Source of the DNA: Cyanophora paradoxa
Lineage: Eukaryota > Glaucocystophyceae > Cyanophorales > Cyanophoraceae
NCBI GenBank assembly: GCA_004431415.1
Contig: QPMI01000416.1
Location: 124,001-188,000 of the forward strand
Length of the DNA stretch: 64,000 bases
Direction of reading: 5' to 3'
In this document: positions 1 through 10,550 of the stretch, one piece after another
Layout: each line of letters begins with the position of its first letter
Numbering within the stretch: position 1 is the stretch's first letter
Program-made: the position numbers and the translations under genes
The notes under the pieces: generated by a model
What the model was told of the DNA's origin: nothing
Seen by the model: the letters and a program-made list of their open reading frames with translations, nothing else
The model's database searches: none

Positions 1-806
1 CGCCGGCAGACTGGCCCGCGGCCTTGTCCTTCTCCCCCCCGCCGACGCCGTTCTCCTGCAGGGGGACCGTCGAATCGGACCGGGTAGCGAAAGGGGGAGG
101 GGTACAGCATTTTAAGGGGGTACGGCGAACCTGGAGCAGGGCGAGCACGTCGGCCCGGCACATGGGGCACGTGAGGGAGCGCGAGAACCAGCCTTCGATG
201 CACCTGTACCCCACGGGATCGGGTCAGGGAGATCGAAGTGGGGGGGTACGGGGCCGCTTCGTTCGCACTTCTCGTGGTAGATGTGGATGCAGGGGAGGGC
301 GGCGGCGGTCTGGCCGGCGGAGAACTCGTCAAGGCAGACGTGGCAGCTCGCGTTCTCGCCGGCCAGCGGCCCTCCAACCTCGAAGAGGGGCAGCTGCGCC
401 ATCGCTACGCGCGCCCCCCGCGCCGTCTCTTCCGCTTGCTGCCGGGACTGTGAGCCCCGAAACGGACGCGTGGCCCGGAAAAAGCACCCGCTGCCGCTCT
501 GCTTCCCGCTCTTGAAGCGCGCCGGTCATCATAACCTGCGCGCGGAGGCTTCGAAACGCGCACAGCGGAGGCCGCACATTTGATCCGGGTCGCGCGCACC
601 CCCATGACCACGAAGGCGATGCGCTCGACGTCCCGCTGGAACACCTGAAGCTGCTGCGGCGACATGCCCGGCATGGTGATGGTGGCAGCCTCAGTCGACT
701 GCGGGCGCGCGTGCGCGTGCGCGCGTCAGCGAGGAAGCTTCGGAGAATCAAAAGGGCGCACCACGAAGTTGCGCAGATCTTCGAGGAGCCTCCGTGGTAT
801 CTCCAT
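1..806 (-). CDS. RING-H2 finger protein (probable E3 ubiquitin ligase), 3' partial
   Basis: Five minus-strand exons fit in phase: 762-806, 600-698, 269-438, 131-203 and 55 to the window edge. The start is the ATG at 806 (MEIPRR...). A helical stretch (QQLQVFQRDVERIAFVVMG) precedes a complete RING-H2: CHVC, 14 residues, C-I-H-I-Y-H-E-K-C, 10 residues, CPMC. All eight zinc ligands appear only when the intron 204-268 is removed, which joins HEK to CIEGW. RING-H2 proteins recruit E2 enzymes and ubiquitinate substrates; no transmembrane segment is visible, so it is probably soluble. The donor of the 204-268 intron reads GTGCGAACGAAG and its acceptor GGGGTACAG. The substrate is unknown. The end of the protein lies left of base 1. 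Exons 1 and 2 are less certain than the RING exons. Confidence 0.8.
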
Positions 807-3004
807 CGACTGTGGGGACGATCTCCGCTGGCGGCGCCGCGGCCGCTGCTGCTCCTCCGAACTGGTCTCGCCATCTGACTCGTCCCGCGCGCGGCGCCGG
901 CCCCTGGCGCGACGACGCGGCTGCAACGGTGCTGAGATTAGAGAAGCAAGGTCGCATCGATGGGAGCGCTCTCACCGTGCCCGGGGACCGGCCCTCTGAG
1001 CTGGCTGCGTTTGGGGCAGGAGCGCCGGAACTCTCGCTCTGAGCGCAGCGGGGATCGCAGTGAGCGGATCACTGGCATGCAGAATGCTCGACGAGAGCGG
1101 ATCCAGAGGCACCTCTGCAACCCTTTCCTGCCCGGCGGCCTGACTTGCTGTGGTTTCCCTCCGAGCCTGCGGCGCAGACGAGCTGGAGCCGGTGGCCGAT
1201 CCGTTATCCCGGGAGCTCTCCATTTGCAAGGTCTGCAGGCAATTGGCACTGCTGCGCGCTGAAGGGAAAGCTGCACGGCCTGCACGCCAGCGCCGCCGAC
1301 CGGCCGCCGTGCACGGCGAGCTGCTGTATGCTGTGGATCGGCTGAGCTGCGTAGCGGGCAGCCTGCTATGGCTGCTTTCTTCTCTTGACCGCGCGCACGG
1401 CGTACCCCTCCTCGCTCCCTGGACCCAGCTAGCGCTGCATGCATATGCATATGCGCAGAATTTGATCGCTCGACCGGGCCATGCATGGCGCTAGCGCTTG
1501 TAGGCGCTTCGAAGTTCGCGATCCTCGAGCGTGCACGTGCACGGCGTAGCACGTGCACGGACCCACAGCACGCCAGCGCTGCGGCCGCTAGCTCCTGCTG
1601 AGACGCCGCCCCACGCGTAGCTAGCGCTCCTCCGTACCGTAGTACGCGTACCGCAAGCTGGCGCCGTAGCCATGAGCGCTGCGCATGCGGCAGCCTCGCG
1701 CGAGGTGGGGTCCATGCTTTTGCCAGGGGCCCCTCCGGCATGGGGAGGGATCACGGGAGGGGCGGGCGCCGGCCGGGGCGCAGGCGCAGGCCGCCGGGCG
1801 CAGACGCAGGCGGGGGGAAGGGCGGCCTGTTCCGACACGGGCGAGGCCCGCGAGCACGAGACGAAGTCGGGGCAGGCATCAGAGGGGCGGGCGCCGGCCG
1901 GCGCCGGGGCGCGGGCGCAGGCGGGGGGAAGGGCGGCCTGTTCCGACACGGGCGAGGCCCGCGAGCCCGTATCACCAGAGGGGCGGGCCGGGGCGCAGCC
2001 TGGCAGGCGAGGGACGAGGAGGCGCAGCATGCCAGGGACCAGAAGGGCGGGTCGGGGCAGGCGCAGGCCGGGGGGGCGGGGGGGGGGGGGGGGGGGCGCC
2101 CAGGTGGGGGGGCGGGGGGGGGGGGGGGCGCCCAGGTCCTAGAGGGAGGCGAGGGAGGGGGGGCGAGGGAGGGCGGGGCCGAAGGAGGGCGGCTGCGAGC
2201 TAGACCTAGGGGCGGGACGGGGGGGCGGCCGGGCGAGGGCATCGAGGTCAGAGCCACGCCAGAGCGACCGCCGCGGACCCCGGCGGCGTCGCCCTCTGAG
2301 GCCTAGGCCCGAGGGGACCAACTGCAAGACCTGGGGTCCCGTCTCGCGAAGCAGCCGTCGCCCATAAGCAGGCGCCCTGGAAGCGGGGCCGCCCTCTGCG
2401 TCTGTGTGAGGGAGGCCCGGGGTACAGGGAGGGCAGGAGTCGGACCAGCATTGGGATTCGCAGAGCTGGAGGGGAGGAGAGGGCGGGTGCCTTCAACTCG
2501 TCTCGGGCGATCTCGAAGGTCGAGGGTCGAGAGCCTGGCGGGGGTACGGATGAGCTCGCGGCGGACGCGAGGAGGGGGTGCGGGGGTACCGATGTGGGGC
2601 GGCGGGGGGGTACAGGGAGGGGACGTCGACCTCGCCGAAGGGAGTCCCGCAGAGGACAGGAGCTCCGCAGGCAAGCACCTGGGTACGGGATAAGGAGGGG
2701 GTACGTGGATTCCAGGGCGAGCATCGTACCCGGGTGAAATGCGTTTCGAAGCGTGGAGGGAAAGCGAATCGGGGCGGGGGAGAAGGGGCAGGCGCCGGGG
2801 GAAGGGGAGAGAGGGGGGGGGGGGGGGGGGGGGGGGCGCACGGGAACTGCGTTTAGGGGGGAAAGCTAAGCCTGCCTAGAATTCTAAGCGAGCCCGATCC
2901 CAGAGAGCACGGCCACGCCGAAAGATGAGGGGTATCGTTGAATTGCGAAAAGACATCATACATAAGACAAGGAGCGCCGCGGCCCCCGCGGCCCCAAGGG
3001 ACGC
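807..3004. other. Region without a supported gene
   Basis: No exon chain with a recognisable domain was found on either strand. The stretch holds G-rich low-complexity DNA (about 1740-2300 and 2760-2840), a 111-base repeat, and several GGGGTAC motifs at 2410-2710 which would fit minus-strand introns of an unrecognised gene. Long open frames here are by-products of GC-rich repeats. Confidence 0.4.
1806..1965. repeat. 111-base-period direct repeat
   Basis: A segment of about 49 bases starting gcaggcggggggaagggcgg occurs at 1806-1854 and again at 1917-1965, an offset of 111 bases. The bases between are G-rich and partly related to the segment just upstream, so this is a degenerate tandem duplication inside a longer G-rich tract. 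Confidence 0.75.
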
Positions 3005-4212
3005 CTACAGGTTCTGGATGCCTGCCGCCTCGTCGGCATCCAGTAACTGAGCCGCGAACGAAGAACAACGGCGTACCCTGGATCTTGTGGAAGTTGCGCT
3101 TGTGGACGCGCTCCGCGGCGGCGCCCCACTCCTCGAGCTGCTTGAGGTCCGCCTCCGAGAGGCCCTCCCGGAAGGCGGCCTTCTCGGCCTCGGTCCGCTT
3201 GACGTAGTCGCCGGTCCAGAGCTCCACAAAGTCGTAGGAGAAGCCCAGCTCGCCCTCGTCGGTCTGGCCGTCCCACAGGTCCGCGCTCGGCGGCGCCTTC
3301 CGCGTGTTCTCTGCCAGATTTGATCCGGTCTTAGAGAGCGAGGAGGCAGGTTGGATTGATGGGGAGCGGCGCCGGCGGCGGGTGTACCCGGGACGCCGAC
3401 GGCGGCAGCGACCTTGAAGACCTCGCTCTTGTGCAGGTCGCTGATCAGCTGAACGTCCACCACGCCGTCGCCCGCCTTGCAGAAGTACGCGAGGTACCCG
3501 TCCTCGTCCATGTTGCCCGTACCCATCACGATCGCCGGCGAGCCTGCGCGGCACGGGGCTCAGAGAGTAGAGAAGGAGAGGAGAGAGGCGCGGCTAAGAT
3601 TACTAAGCACCGTTGCAGGAGTAGAGCTGGGCGACGTAGTAACCGCAGGGCGTGCGCATGTAAGAGCGGAGCTGCCCGCGCGCGAAGTCGTTGCCCTGCA
3701 GCTTGGCGGCGCCCTCGATGCGAGCGCAGAGCTGCGTGTGGAGGTCCGTCTGGTCCACGACGACGAGATCCGCGCCGACCGCGGCCACATTCTCCTTGCC
3801 GCGCTCGAGCGCCCACGCGGAGGAGTGGATGGGCTGGCACACGCCGACGTTGTGAGTGATCGGCGAGCCAGGCATCTTCTGAGCGTGGCCGCACAGCGCG
3901 AGAATAACCTGGTGCGGGAGAGGCGGCGATTACGAAGGGGCGCCAACGCGTGCGGCAGCGCTCACCGCAGAGTCGATGCCGCCGCTAACGCTGGTCACGC
4001 ACGCCTTGAGCCCGCACTTCTTCATGTAGTCGTTGAGCTTGGCACACTTCATCTCAATCCACGCCTTCGGGTCGAACGCGCGCTTGGCGCGGTACTCGGC
4101 GAGGCGCTTCTCTGCGCGGAAGGTCAGCGGCGGGCAACGTCGGGAGATGCACGGGCGGCCGCGGCGGCGAACCCAGGCCCGGCTGGAGCTTGGGAATCTC
4201 GGCGTTCGTCAT
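3005..4212 (-). CDS. nadE: NAD(+) synthetase (ammonia-dependent type)
   Basis: It makes NAD from deamido-NAD and ATP in the last step of NAD biosynthesis. Exons are 4173-4212, 3966-4111, 3611-3908, 3388-3543 and 3077-3310, all joining in phase, plus a short last exon. The ATP-pyrophosphatase loop SGGIDSA ends exon 2. Further family motifs are GTGNMDEDGYLAYFCKAGDG, DLHKSEVFKV and PSADLWDGQTDE followed by a DFVELWTG segment. No nitrilase (glutaminase) domain precedes it, so ammonia or a separate protein would supply nitrogen. Start: the ATG at 4212 opens exon 1 (MTNAEIPKLQPG). The 3' end is unsettled. After HKIQ the frame either runs on through GTPLFFVRGS or a very short intron (about 3047-3076) leads to LLDADEAAGIQNL and the stop at 3005. 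The second needs a donor one base off GT. Sure of the family, less of the terminus. Confidence 0.9.
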
Positions 4213-5069
4213 CGCTGACTCTCGGGAGAGGCTGTGAACTTCCGGCGGCGGCCGAGAACGAGGCCGCGAACGTGGGAGCCTTCTCTGAGCCCTGGACGAC
4301 TTGCGCTACAGCTGCTGGTGGGTCGCTAAGATGAGCGGGAGTCTGGGGGTGTCGTACCCCTCCACGCTGCGGCTGACGGCGGCTCCATGCGCGGCCGCGC
4401 CCGGCGCGTCGATTTCCGGCTGGTTGTACGACGGAAGAGTACAACGCTAGCGTTACTCACCGGCGTCGACGTCAGCTGACCTTGGCCTTGCAATTGTCCA
4501 TGGACAGCTGACCTCGTCACCTGACCAGCGTCTCGCCGACTGTGATCCAACACACTTTGACGCCTAAACGCGGGGCCGGGTCGCTCGCTCGCTGCAGCTC
4601 AGCGCGCGTACCGTGCGAGGATTACATATCCGCGGCCGTGCCGTCGCAACCATGTCCGAAGTGGTGCGCATGCTGTAGCGCCGTCGCCGCACCGCGGCCG
4701 AGACGCCCGGCCCGCGGCCGCGGCCGCCGCGCTATAGCTAGCTATAGCCGCGGCCGGCGCCCCGCGGCGCCCCGGCCGTGGCCCGGCCCGGCTGCGTTCG
4801 CCCTACCGCGTACGAGCTCACTGGGCCGCGCAGCGCGTTTTCGTCATCCGGCGCCCCCTCAACGGGATGGGCAGCACGCCCGTGCGAGGCGTCGCGCACA
4901 GCGCGCTCCTCATCCAGGAAGGCTCCGTTTACTGGGTCGTTGAGTACATGCATGAGTGCGTACGCCTATAAGAGCTGCCTGGGCCGCGCCGGGAGCGGAG
5001 CCGCGGAGCGCTAGCTCGACTGCTCACGCCCGCCGCAGCAGCCGAGTTCACCGCTGGAACGCGGGCGCG
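4213..5069. other. Intergenic region between divergent genes
   Basis: This separates the NAD synthetase start (-) and the exon at 5070 (+), so both promoters should lie here. There is no clear TATA box. CG-rich palindromes such as GCTATAGCTAGCTATAGC occur near 4730-4748. No supported coding exon. Confidence 0.4.
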
Positions 5070-5276
5070 ATGTCAGTGCTGGAGACGAACGCGGCGAAGC
5101 GCTTTCAGAAGGTGAAGTTCAGCGGCGATCGAGGCGGCTTTGTCTGGGAGAAGCAGCTGTCGGGGGCGCCGGCGCCGGCGGGCAAGAACGCTCTGGCGGC
5201 CGAGCAGGACATGCGAAGGCTGATGGACGGGGACCGCTACGAAATCGCGAACAACCACGTCTGTCACAGGGCTCAG
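5070..5276 (+). CDS. First exon of an unidentified protein
   Basis: ATG at 5070 opens 69 codons (MSVLETNAAKRFQKVKFSG...) ending at a GTGCG donor after ...CHRAQ. The peptide is mixed charged and has codon usage like the other genes, but I recognise no domain. No convincing downstream exon was found before the convergent gene that ends at 5840. The exon could belong to a short gene finishing before 5840, or be an early exon of the gene starting at 7399 with the minus-strand gene nested in its intron. Confidence 0.4.
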
Positions 5277-5839
5277 GTGCGCCTATCGATCTAGATGTAG
5301 ACGTAGATCTAGATCTAGCGCTAGCGGCCATCTAGATCTAGATCTCCGAGTCTCGTCCGGCAACTGGCGAACTTCGAATTTGGAAGCTGAAATGAAGTCA
5401 TGACAGGAACGGGTCCGTGTGGAGTGGGGCCTTCTGCCCCGGAGCCAAGCCCACTGGGGGTACGGCTTGTCATCGGCCGACATAGAACGCATGCGTCTAG
5501 AGTACGATCTGCCCACAATCTAATTGCACGGGATACTTAGTACGGTAGCTTCTCAGAATGTGTAGAAAGATTTGACGATATATATCAGCGCCATCGGGCT
5601 TCGGGGAAGCGGGAGAGAGAAAAAAATTAAATGGGGGGGGGGAAGCAAGGGGGAGGAATGCAGCGGCACGTGCACGGCCGCGGAGTCACTGAGTGGTAGG
5701 GAAAGATAGCGAAGTGTTGGGGGGGGGGGGGGGGGAGGGGGGAGGGGAGGGGATGGGGGGGGTGGCCGCCCGCAGTGCAGTGCCTGGCGGCCGGGCCCGG
5801 GGCCGTGCGGCGCAAGGAGCCAAATCAGCTCGAGCCCGA
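5277..5839. other. Low-complexity stretch, no supported gene
   Basis: Contains AGATCT-rich palindromic DNA (5280-5345), a GC-poorer patch near 5520-5600 and a G-run of about 17 bases near 5720. Nothing codes convincingly. Confidence 0.4.
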
Positions 5840-6926
5840 TTAGTGGCTCTCGGGGTCCGTGTTGGGCCCCACCGCGAGGTGCTCGAAGCGGGCCTGATAT
5901 CGATCACGACCGGATCCGGTCAGCGAGCTCGAGGACAAGCGCAGAGCCAAGCTCAGGCTAAAGCAGGTAGCTACGTATACGCGCCTTGAAGCCGGCGCGC
6001 TCGGGCGAGCACGCCATGACCCCGACCCAGCACTCCGCCTTCTCCCCCAGCTCGGGGAACCACCCCACGCGGAGCTGCATGCGCACCGTGACGTCACGGT
6101 CGGGAGGGGCGGATGCCGGGGGGGGGGGGTACGGGCGCACCATGGTCCAGGGGTCCTTCGCGCCTTCGGGGAGGGGCCCCCGCGGGTCCTCGGCGGTCGA
6201 GTAGCTCACCTGAGCCTCACCTGAGACGGGGCGCGGAGGGCGCGGGGCCGGGGGTACAGATTCGACGGGGGCGGGGTGCGGGGGTGCCGCACCTCTAGGC
6301 TGTCCTTGCCGCGGCGGAGCCTGACCCACAGGAACGGCGGGTTGCCGTGCAGCGGCGCGACCGACCTTCGTACGGGTACAGGCAAGAAATCAGCCTGGCT
6401 CGCAGAGCGCGAAGGACGGGGCGGGGTTCGGGCGCGCAAGGGCACCAGTCGGAGCGGCCGTTCGTGAGGACGGCGGAGGCGTACTGTACCCCCTCCACGT
6501 ACTCAACGCCGCATTTGATCCACGTCTGCTCGTCGATGCGCGCCATGAGTCCCGCCTGGTCGTACTCCACACTGTACTCGGCTGCGAGCGATTCGAATGA
6601 GTGAAATTGAACCAAGGGCTTTGTTTCGAATCCCGCACCGACGACTTTGACGACCGCTTCGAAGGCTCCGCTGGCGCGCGTTCCGTAGAAGTGGCCGTTG
6701 TCGCGCAGGAAGCCGTACGACGTCTTCCGCCAGAAATCCGAGTTGCTGCGCACGACCGGAGAGCAGCTCAGGCCTCCGAGACTCGCGCGTGAACACGCCC
6801 GGGCGCGGCTCCGGTGGCGGGGGCGCACTTCGCGGACTCAAGCGTGATCACCGCGCCATCATCCGTCCAATGTGGCGGTTCTGCTACCACCCAGCTCCAT
6901 TCCGAGACCTTCCGGCCGGTCGTCAT
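5840..6926 (-). CDS. DUF1349 domain protein
   Basis: The protein starts at the ATG at 6926 (MTTGRKVSEWSWVV). Splicing an intron with a GTGCGCCCC donor joins ESA to NNSDFWRKTSYGFLRDNGHF. Later exons give EYSVEYDQAGLMARID, EQTWIKCGVEYVEGV and ASAVLTNGRSDW, then LHGNPPFLWVRLRRGKDSLE and CWVGVMACSPERAGF. This order of DFW, YDQAGLM, W-K-x-VEY and SDW motifs is typical of DUF1349, a beta-sandwich family related to YesU and carbohydrate-active folds; function is not established. The last exon (ARFEHLAVGPNTDPESH, stop at 5840) joins only if the intron starts with a GC donor at 5984 (GCGCGTATACG). The family continues past SP in this way, which supports that join. Without it the frame stops at 5958. 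No signal peptide is seen. Confidence 0.85.
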
Positions 6927-7398
6927 CGCGGTCGTAGCTGCCGCGAGCGGGTCAGCTTCGCATGTGCTGCGCCGCGTACGCGGGGCGTGCCTGATGCTCT
7001 CGTGGCGCGCGGGCGGTCCGACGGAACAAGCGTAGCTAATAGAACAGATACGACACAGAGGAGGAGCGCCGGCCCCGCTCGTAGCGCCGTGGCAAGGTTC
7101 GATGGTCGAGACTTCGGCTTCTGTGCTCGGATCCCGCTGCACGTTCAGTGCAGAGTCGACAAGCTGAACCTTGCTGAAGCAAGACGGCGGCAGTGAGCCG
7201 ACCCCGCTGAACAGTCCGTACCCCTGCCCAGCTTCATCTCCTTAGGAGCGACGAAAACTCGGCTGAAACTCGGCTCTCTCCGAGCGGCGAACGATCCCTG
7301 AAGGCGCTGTGCAGCCTACGTAGCGTACGATACTTCCGGTTCCTGGGAGCGCCGATCAGCGTATACGTATTGGCCGCTCAGGGCCGCGGCGGGACGCC
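6927..7398. other. Intergenic, divergent gene starts
   Basis: Lies between the DUF1349 start (-) and the start of the OTU gene (+). No domain-bearing exon is visible. Promoters of both neighbours are expected here but no core element can be named. Confidence 0.4.
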
Positions 7399-8702
7399 AT
7401 GTCTCGGTTGCCGTGGGAGTTCTGGAGTACCTCGGATCCTCACCTGACGGAATCCGAGGCGCGTGCCGTATACTGCTCGCTGGCCTGTCCGCGTTCACAT
7501 GCGACTGTCCGCCGCTCCCGCCTTGACCCGCCTCCCGCCGCACAGGCGGCCACGTGGTCGTCGCGCTTGACTAGCGCTAACGAGGAGCTGAACCGGCTCT
7601 GGGCAGCGTACACGGCCGCCGGCGATTCCTGGCACATCCAAGACAGGCAGAACCTGCTCAATCGCATAAAGGAAGCGCGGGCGGAACTGGCGAAGGTGCT
7701 CGAGGGCACGATCAGCGTGTGCGAGCGGCGGTGCGCCTCTGCATTCGCGAAGCCGCGCCTTCGCATTCCAACGCGCGCGTGCAGGGCCGACGGCGCTCTG
7801 AAGAAGACGCTGGTTACCTTCTCGGAGGATATCGGACAGAATGTGGTCAATGTGCGCTCCGCGCGCCTCATTCGCTGCGGGCGCGCGGCCGTCCGACGCT
7901 GCGCTGGGCGCACGCGCAGAGCACGCATTCGATCCGGCGCGAGGAGGAGAGTCTGACGATCGAGAACGTGCTTCTGGCGCTGACACGCGAGGCTAGCGAT
8001 TTGGCTCAGACCGTAGACTCGAGCCCCGATCTGCGCCCGCACGGCGCGCTGGCGCGCCTCGTCGATTGCTCCTCCAGACTCGGTGCGACCGCTGCTCTAC
8101 GCCGGGCCCCTCGCCGATGCCACCGCGCGCAGCCCAGGATATGGCGATCTTCCGTCGAACGAAGGGATCCCTGTTCACGCAGGCGCAGTCCGCGCACCTG
8201 CGTCGGGTGCGCCCGCTTCGCGCCCGCCCCGCGCCCGCCCGGACCGGCGCCCGACGCGCGGCAGGCCGAGGGGCTCGTGGAGAGCGCTCGCAAGACCCTG
8301 GAGGTCATCGCCAGCTCTATGGGCGAGCAGGGCGAAGCCGAGCGGCTGCAGGCGCGTACCCCTTTCCCCGCGGCCCCCTCCCAGTTGTTGACGGTACCCC
8401 GCAGCGGATCGGATCGATGTCTCGCGCGCGGAACAGCCCCAACCCGCTGGGCGACGGGCCGGTTCGTCCCGCCCGGGTACTGCGACTGCATTGTAGGAGG
8501 TGCTGGCTGACCGGAGTCACAGGAAACCGCGCACCCCCCTTCCTCGTCCGCCGATTCCAAGTCGTCGCGGAACCTGTACCCCCCAACCTCATCTCTCTAC
8601 CCCCGACCCTCTTCCTCCGAGCAGCAGGCGTCGTACCCCAGGCCCCAGGACGCGCAGCCGTATCCCCCCGAGCCGCGTACTGGGAACGGATCTTTCTACG
8701 CT

Positions 8703-8745
<43 letters not shown>

Positions 8746-10331
8746 GGAACCAGTCGCAGCGACACCTCAACGGGAACGCCTACCCCCCTCAAGCGCATCA
8801 TCCGTATCCCCCGCAGCCTCAGTCGCAGTACAGCCCACAGCCCCAGCCCCCGTATCCCCTTCCGAACCCCTACCCCCCGCAAGCGCACGGGCAGTACGGG
8901 CAGGGGTACCGCCCGCCTCCTCCTCCGGGCCCGCCGCCCCCCCAGAACCCGGCCTACGAGCAGCCCTCGCGCGTCTCCCCGTACCCCCCTCAGCCCTCCT
9001 CCCACTCTTCGGCGTACCCGCCGCACCAGGCGGGCTCCAGCAACTCGCCGTACCCCCCGCAGCCGTCCTCCCACGGCCCCTTCGTCGGCCTCCCCGCCTC
9101 CTACGACACGTACCCCTCCCAGCGCCTCTCCCCGCAGCCGCCGTACCCCTCGGCGCCCCCTGCCGCGGCCCCACCCGCGTACCCCTCTTCGGCGCCTCCC
9201 CCACAGGTCTTCCGCCCGAAGCCGCAGCCGCCTCCCGGCGCGCCCCCCGCCCGCCCCGCAGTCGCGGCGGAGACCCCCGCCGGCGGAAGCCTGTACCCCT
9301 CCCTGGAATCGTCCCCCTCCTCCCCCACCTCCCCCACCGGTGGTCTCCGGAGCCGCTCTGTGAGCCGCCCACCAGAGCCGATGGACGGGTACACGCTCGT
9401 GCGGGTCCGCGGGGACGGCCGCTGCATGTTCCGCGCAGTCGTCCAGGGCCGGCGCGTACCCCTCTTCGCCTCCTTCCCCCTCTCGGGCTCACGCTCTCCG
9501 CAGGGCCCTCAACGAAGGCTTCAGGCTGGGGGAGGAACGGGAGAAGTTGGAGGCGGACGTGGGTTCGAATCCCGCCCCGCCCCTTTCCTTCCTTGCCTCA
9601 GATGTGATCTGATCTGAGTCTCGGGCTTGTTTGCAGCTCGGCGCAGGGTTGTCCAGGTCATGCAGCGCATGGCCCCCGAGTTCGCCGAGCAGGGCATCCT
9701 CGGTGGGACTACCCCCCAGCGCCTTCTCCCCCCCCTCCCCCGTTCTCACTCTTCCCCCCCCCTCTCTCGCAGAGGAGGACGTGCCCACGTACCTCGAGTC
9801 CGTCCCTCGGCGGGGGCACTCTGTTCTTCTCGTCTGACTTGGTATACCCCTGTCCAGGAAGCTCGCGAAGCCGGACACGTACACAGGCGAGTGCGAGATG
9901 CTCGTTCTCACTCACGTCGTCGAGGTCCGTACCCCCCGTCCCCGGCGATGCTGTACCCCCCCCCTCCCCCCCGACCGGGCGGGCCGCAGGCGCCCATCTT
10001 CGTTTACGTCAAGGGCGGACCGAATGTGCTCCTCCAGATCCAGCAGGTGTACCCCTTCCTTCTTCCCCCCGCCCCTTCCCTTCACATCCTTACCCCGGCG
10101 GCAGTACGGCGAGCTGTACCCCCGGCAGCCGATTCGAGTGCTCTACGATGGCGGAGGTGCGCCGGCGCCGGTCGAACGCAGGGCTCGGGGCTCGGGGCGC
10201 TGACGCTTACGGGCGGGTTGTGGGGTACAGGCAAGCACTACGACCTGCTGGTACTCCCGGATCTCGTGAAGGCCGCGCGGGAAGTGAACGAGGTACCCGG
10301 ATCGAACGAGGGCGGCTGCAAGCAGATGTGA
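7399..10331 (+). CDS. OTU-family cysteine protease with polyQ/YPPQ-rich region
   Basis: OTU proteases cleave ubiquitin or related chains. The 3' exons are secure: 8523-9451, 9504-9562, 9637-9702, 9773-9797, 9858-9924, 9990-10046, 10105-10156 and 10231-10331. Together they give the catalytic-Cys box GDGRCMFRAV, then ALNEGFRLGEEREKLEADV, RRRVVQVMQRMAPEF, EDVPTYLEKLAKPDTYTGEC, APIFVYVKGG and the catalytic-His box KHYDLLV, ending ...GGCKQM. Ahead of the OTU domain is a region of about 285 residues rich in Tyr-Pro-Pro-Gln, with 13 consecutive glutamines. Upstream exons from the ATG at 7399 are helical (EELNRLWAAYTAAGDSWHIQ; ESARKTLEVIASSMGEQGEA) and less certain. The intron after the Cys box needs a GC donor at 9452 (GCGCGTACCCC) to stay in frame. 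Two genes fused by my model cannot be excluded. Confidence 0.85.
8706..8744 (+). repeat. (CAG)13 polyglutamine tract
   Basis: Thirteen uninterrupted CAG codons lie in the frame that continues to the OTU catalytic exon. In the next frame the same bases read as serine. Confidence 0.95.
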
Positions 10332-10550
10332 GGCTCTTTTACCGCAGCTAGAGCTCGAGTACGCTCAGATGCAGAGTACAATGTAATATAGCAGAGTGGC
10401 CATGTCGATGGATGTACAGATCGTATAGATTTAGATGCAAAGATCTAGTATGTACGCGTTTCATCTTGAACTGAACAAGGAACGAAATCATGATCAAGAC
10501 GGCAATCTAGACTGCAGCTGTAGCTAGGATTCTCTAGCCCAGGGGCCGAG
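10332..10550. other. Convergent 3' intergenic spacer
   Basis: Short AT-richer spacer between the stops of the OTU gene (+) and the methyltransferase (-). It should hold both polyadenylation regions; no canonical signal is obvious. Confidence 0.4.

Noticed and set aside
5958-6329. Stop at 5958 as the end of the DUF1349 protein
   Set aside because: The frame after AGFK reads into unrelated residues. Using a GC donor at 5984 restores a family-like C-terminus ending at 5840, so the nearer stop is probably intronic.
8500-9363. Plus-strand frame with a polyserine run
   Set aside because: Same bases as the CAG13 tract read one frame off. The polyQ frame continues into the OTU catalytic box.
9550-9575. 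tRNA gene suggested by GGGTTCGAATCCC
   Set aside because: Only a T-arm core is present; no acceptor stem, D-arm or anticodon arm can be drawn around it. The sites at 35041 and 43003 fail in the same way.
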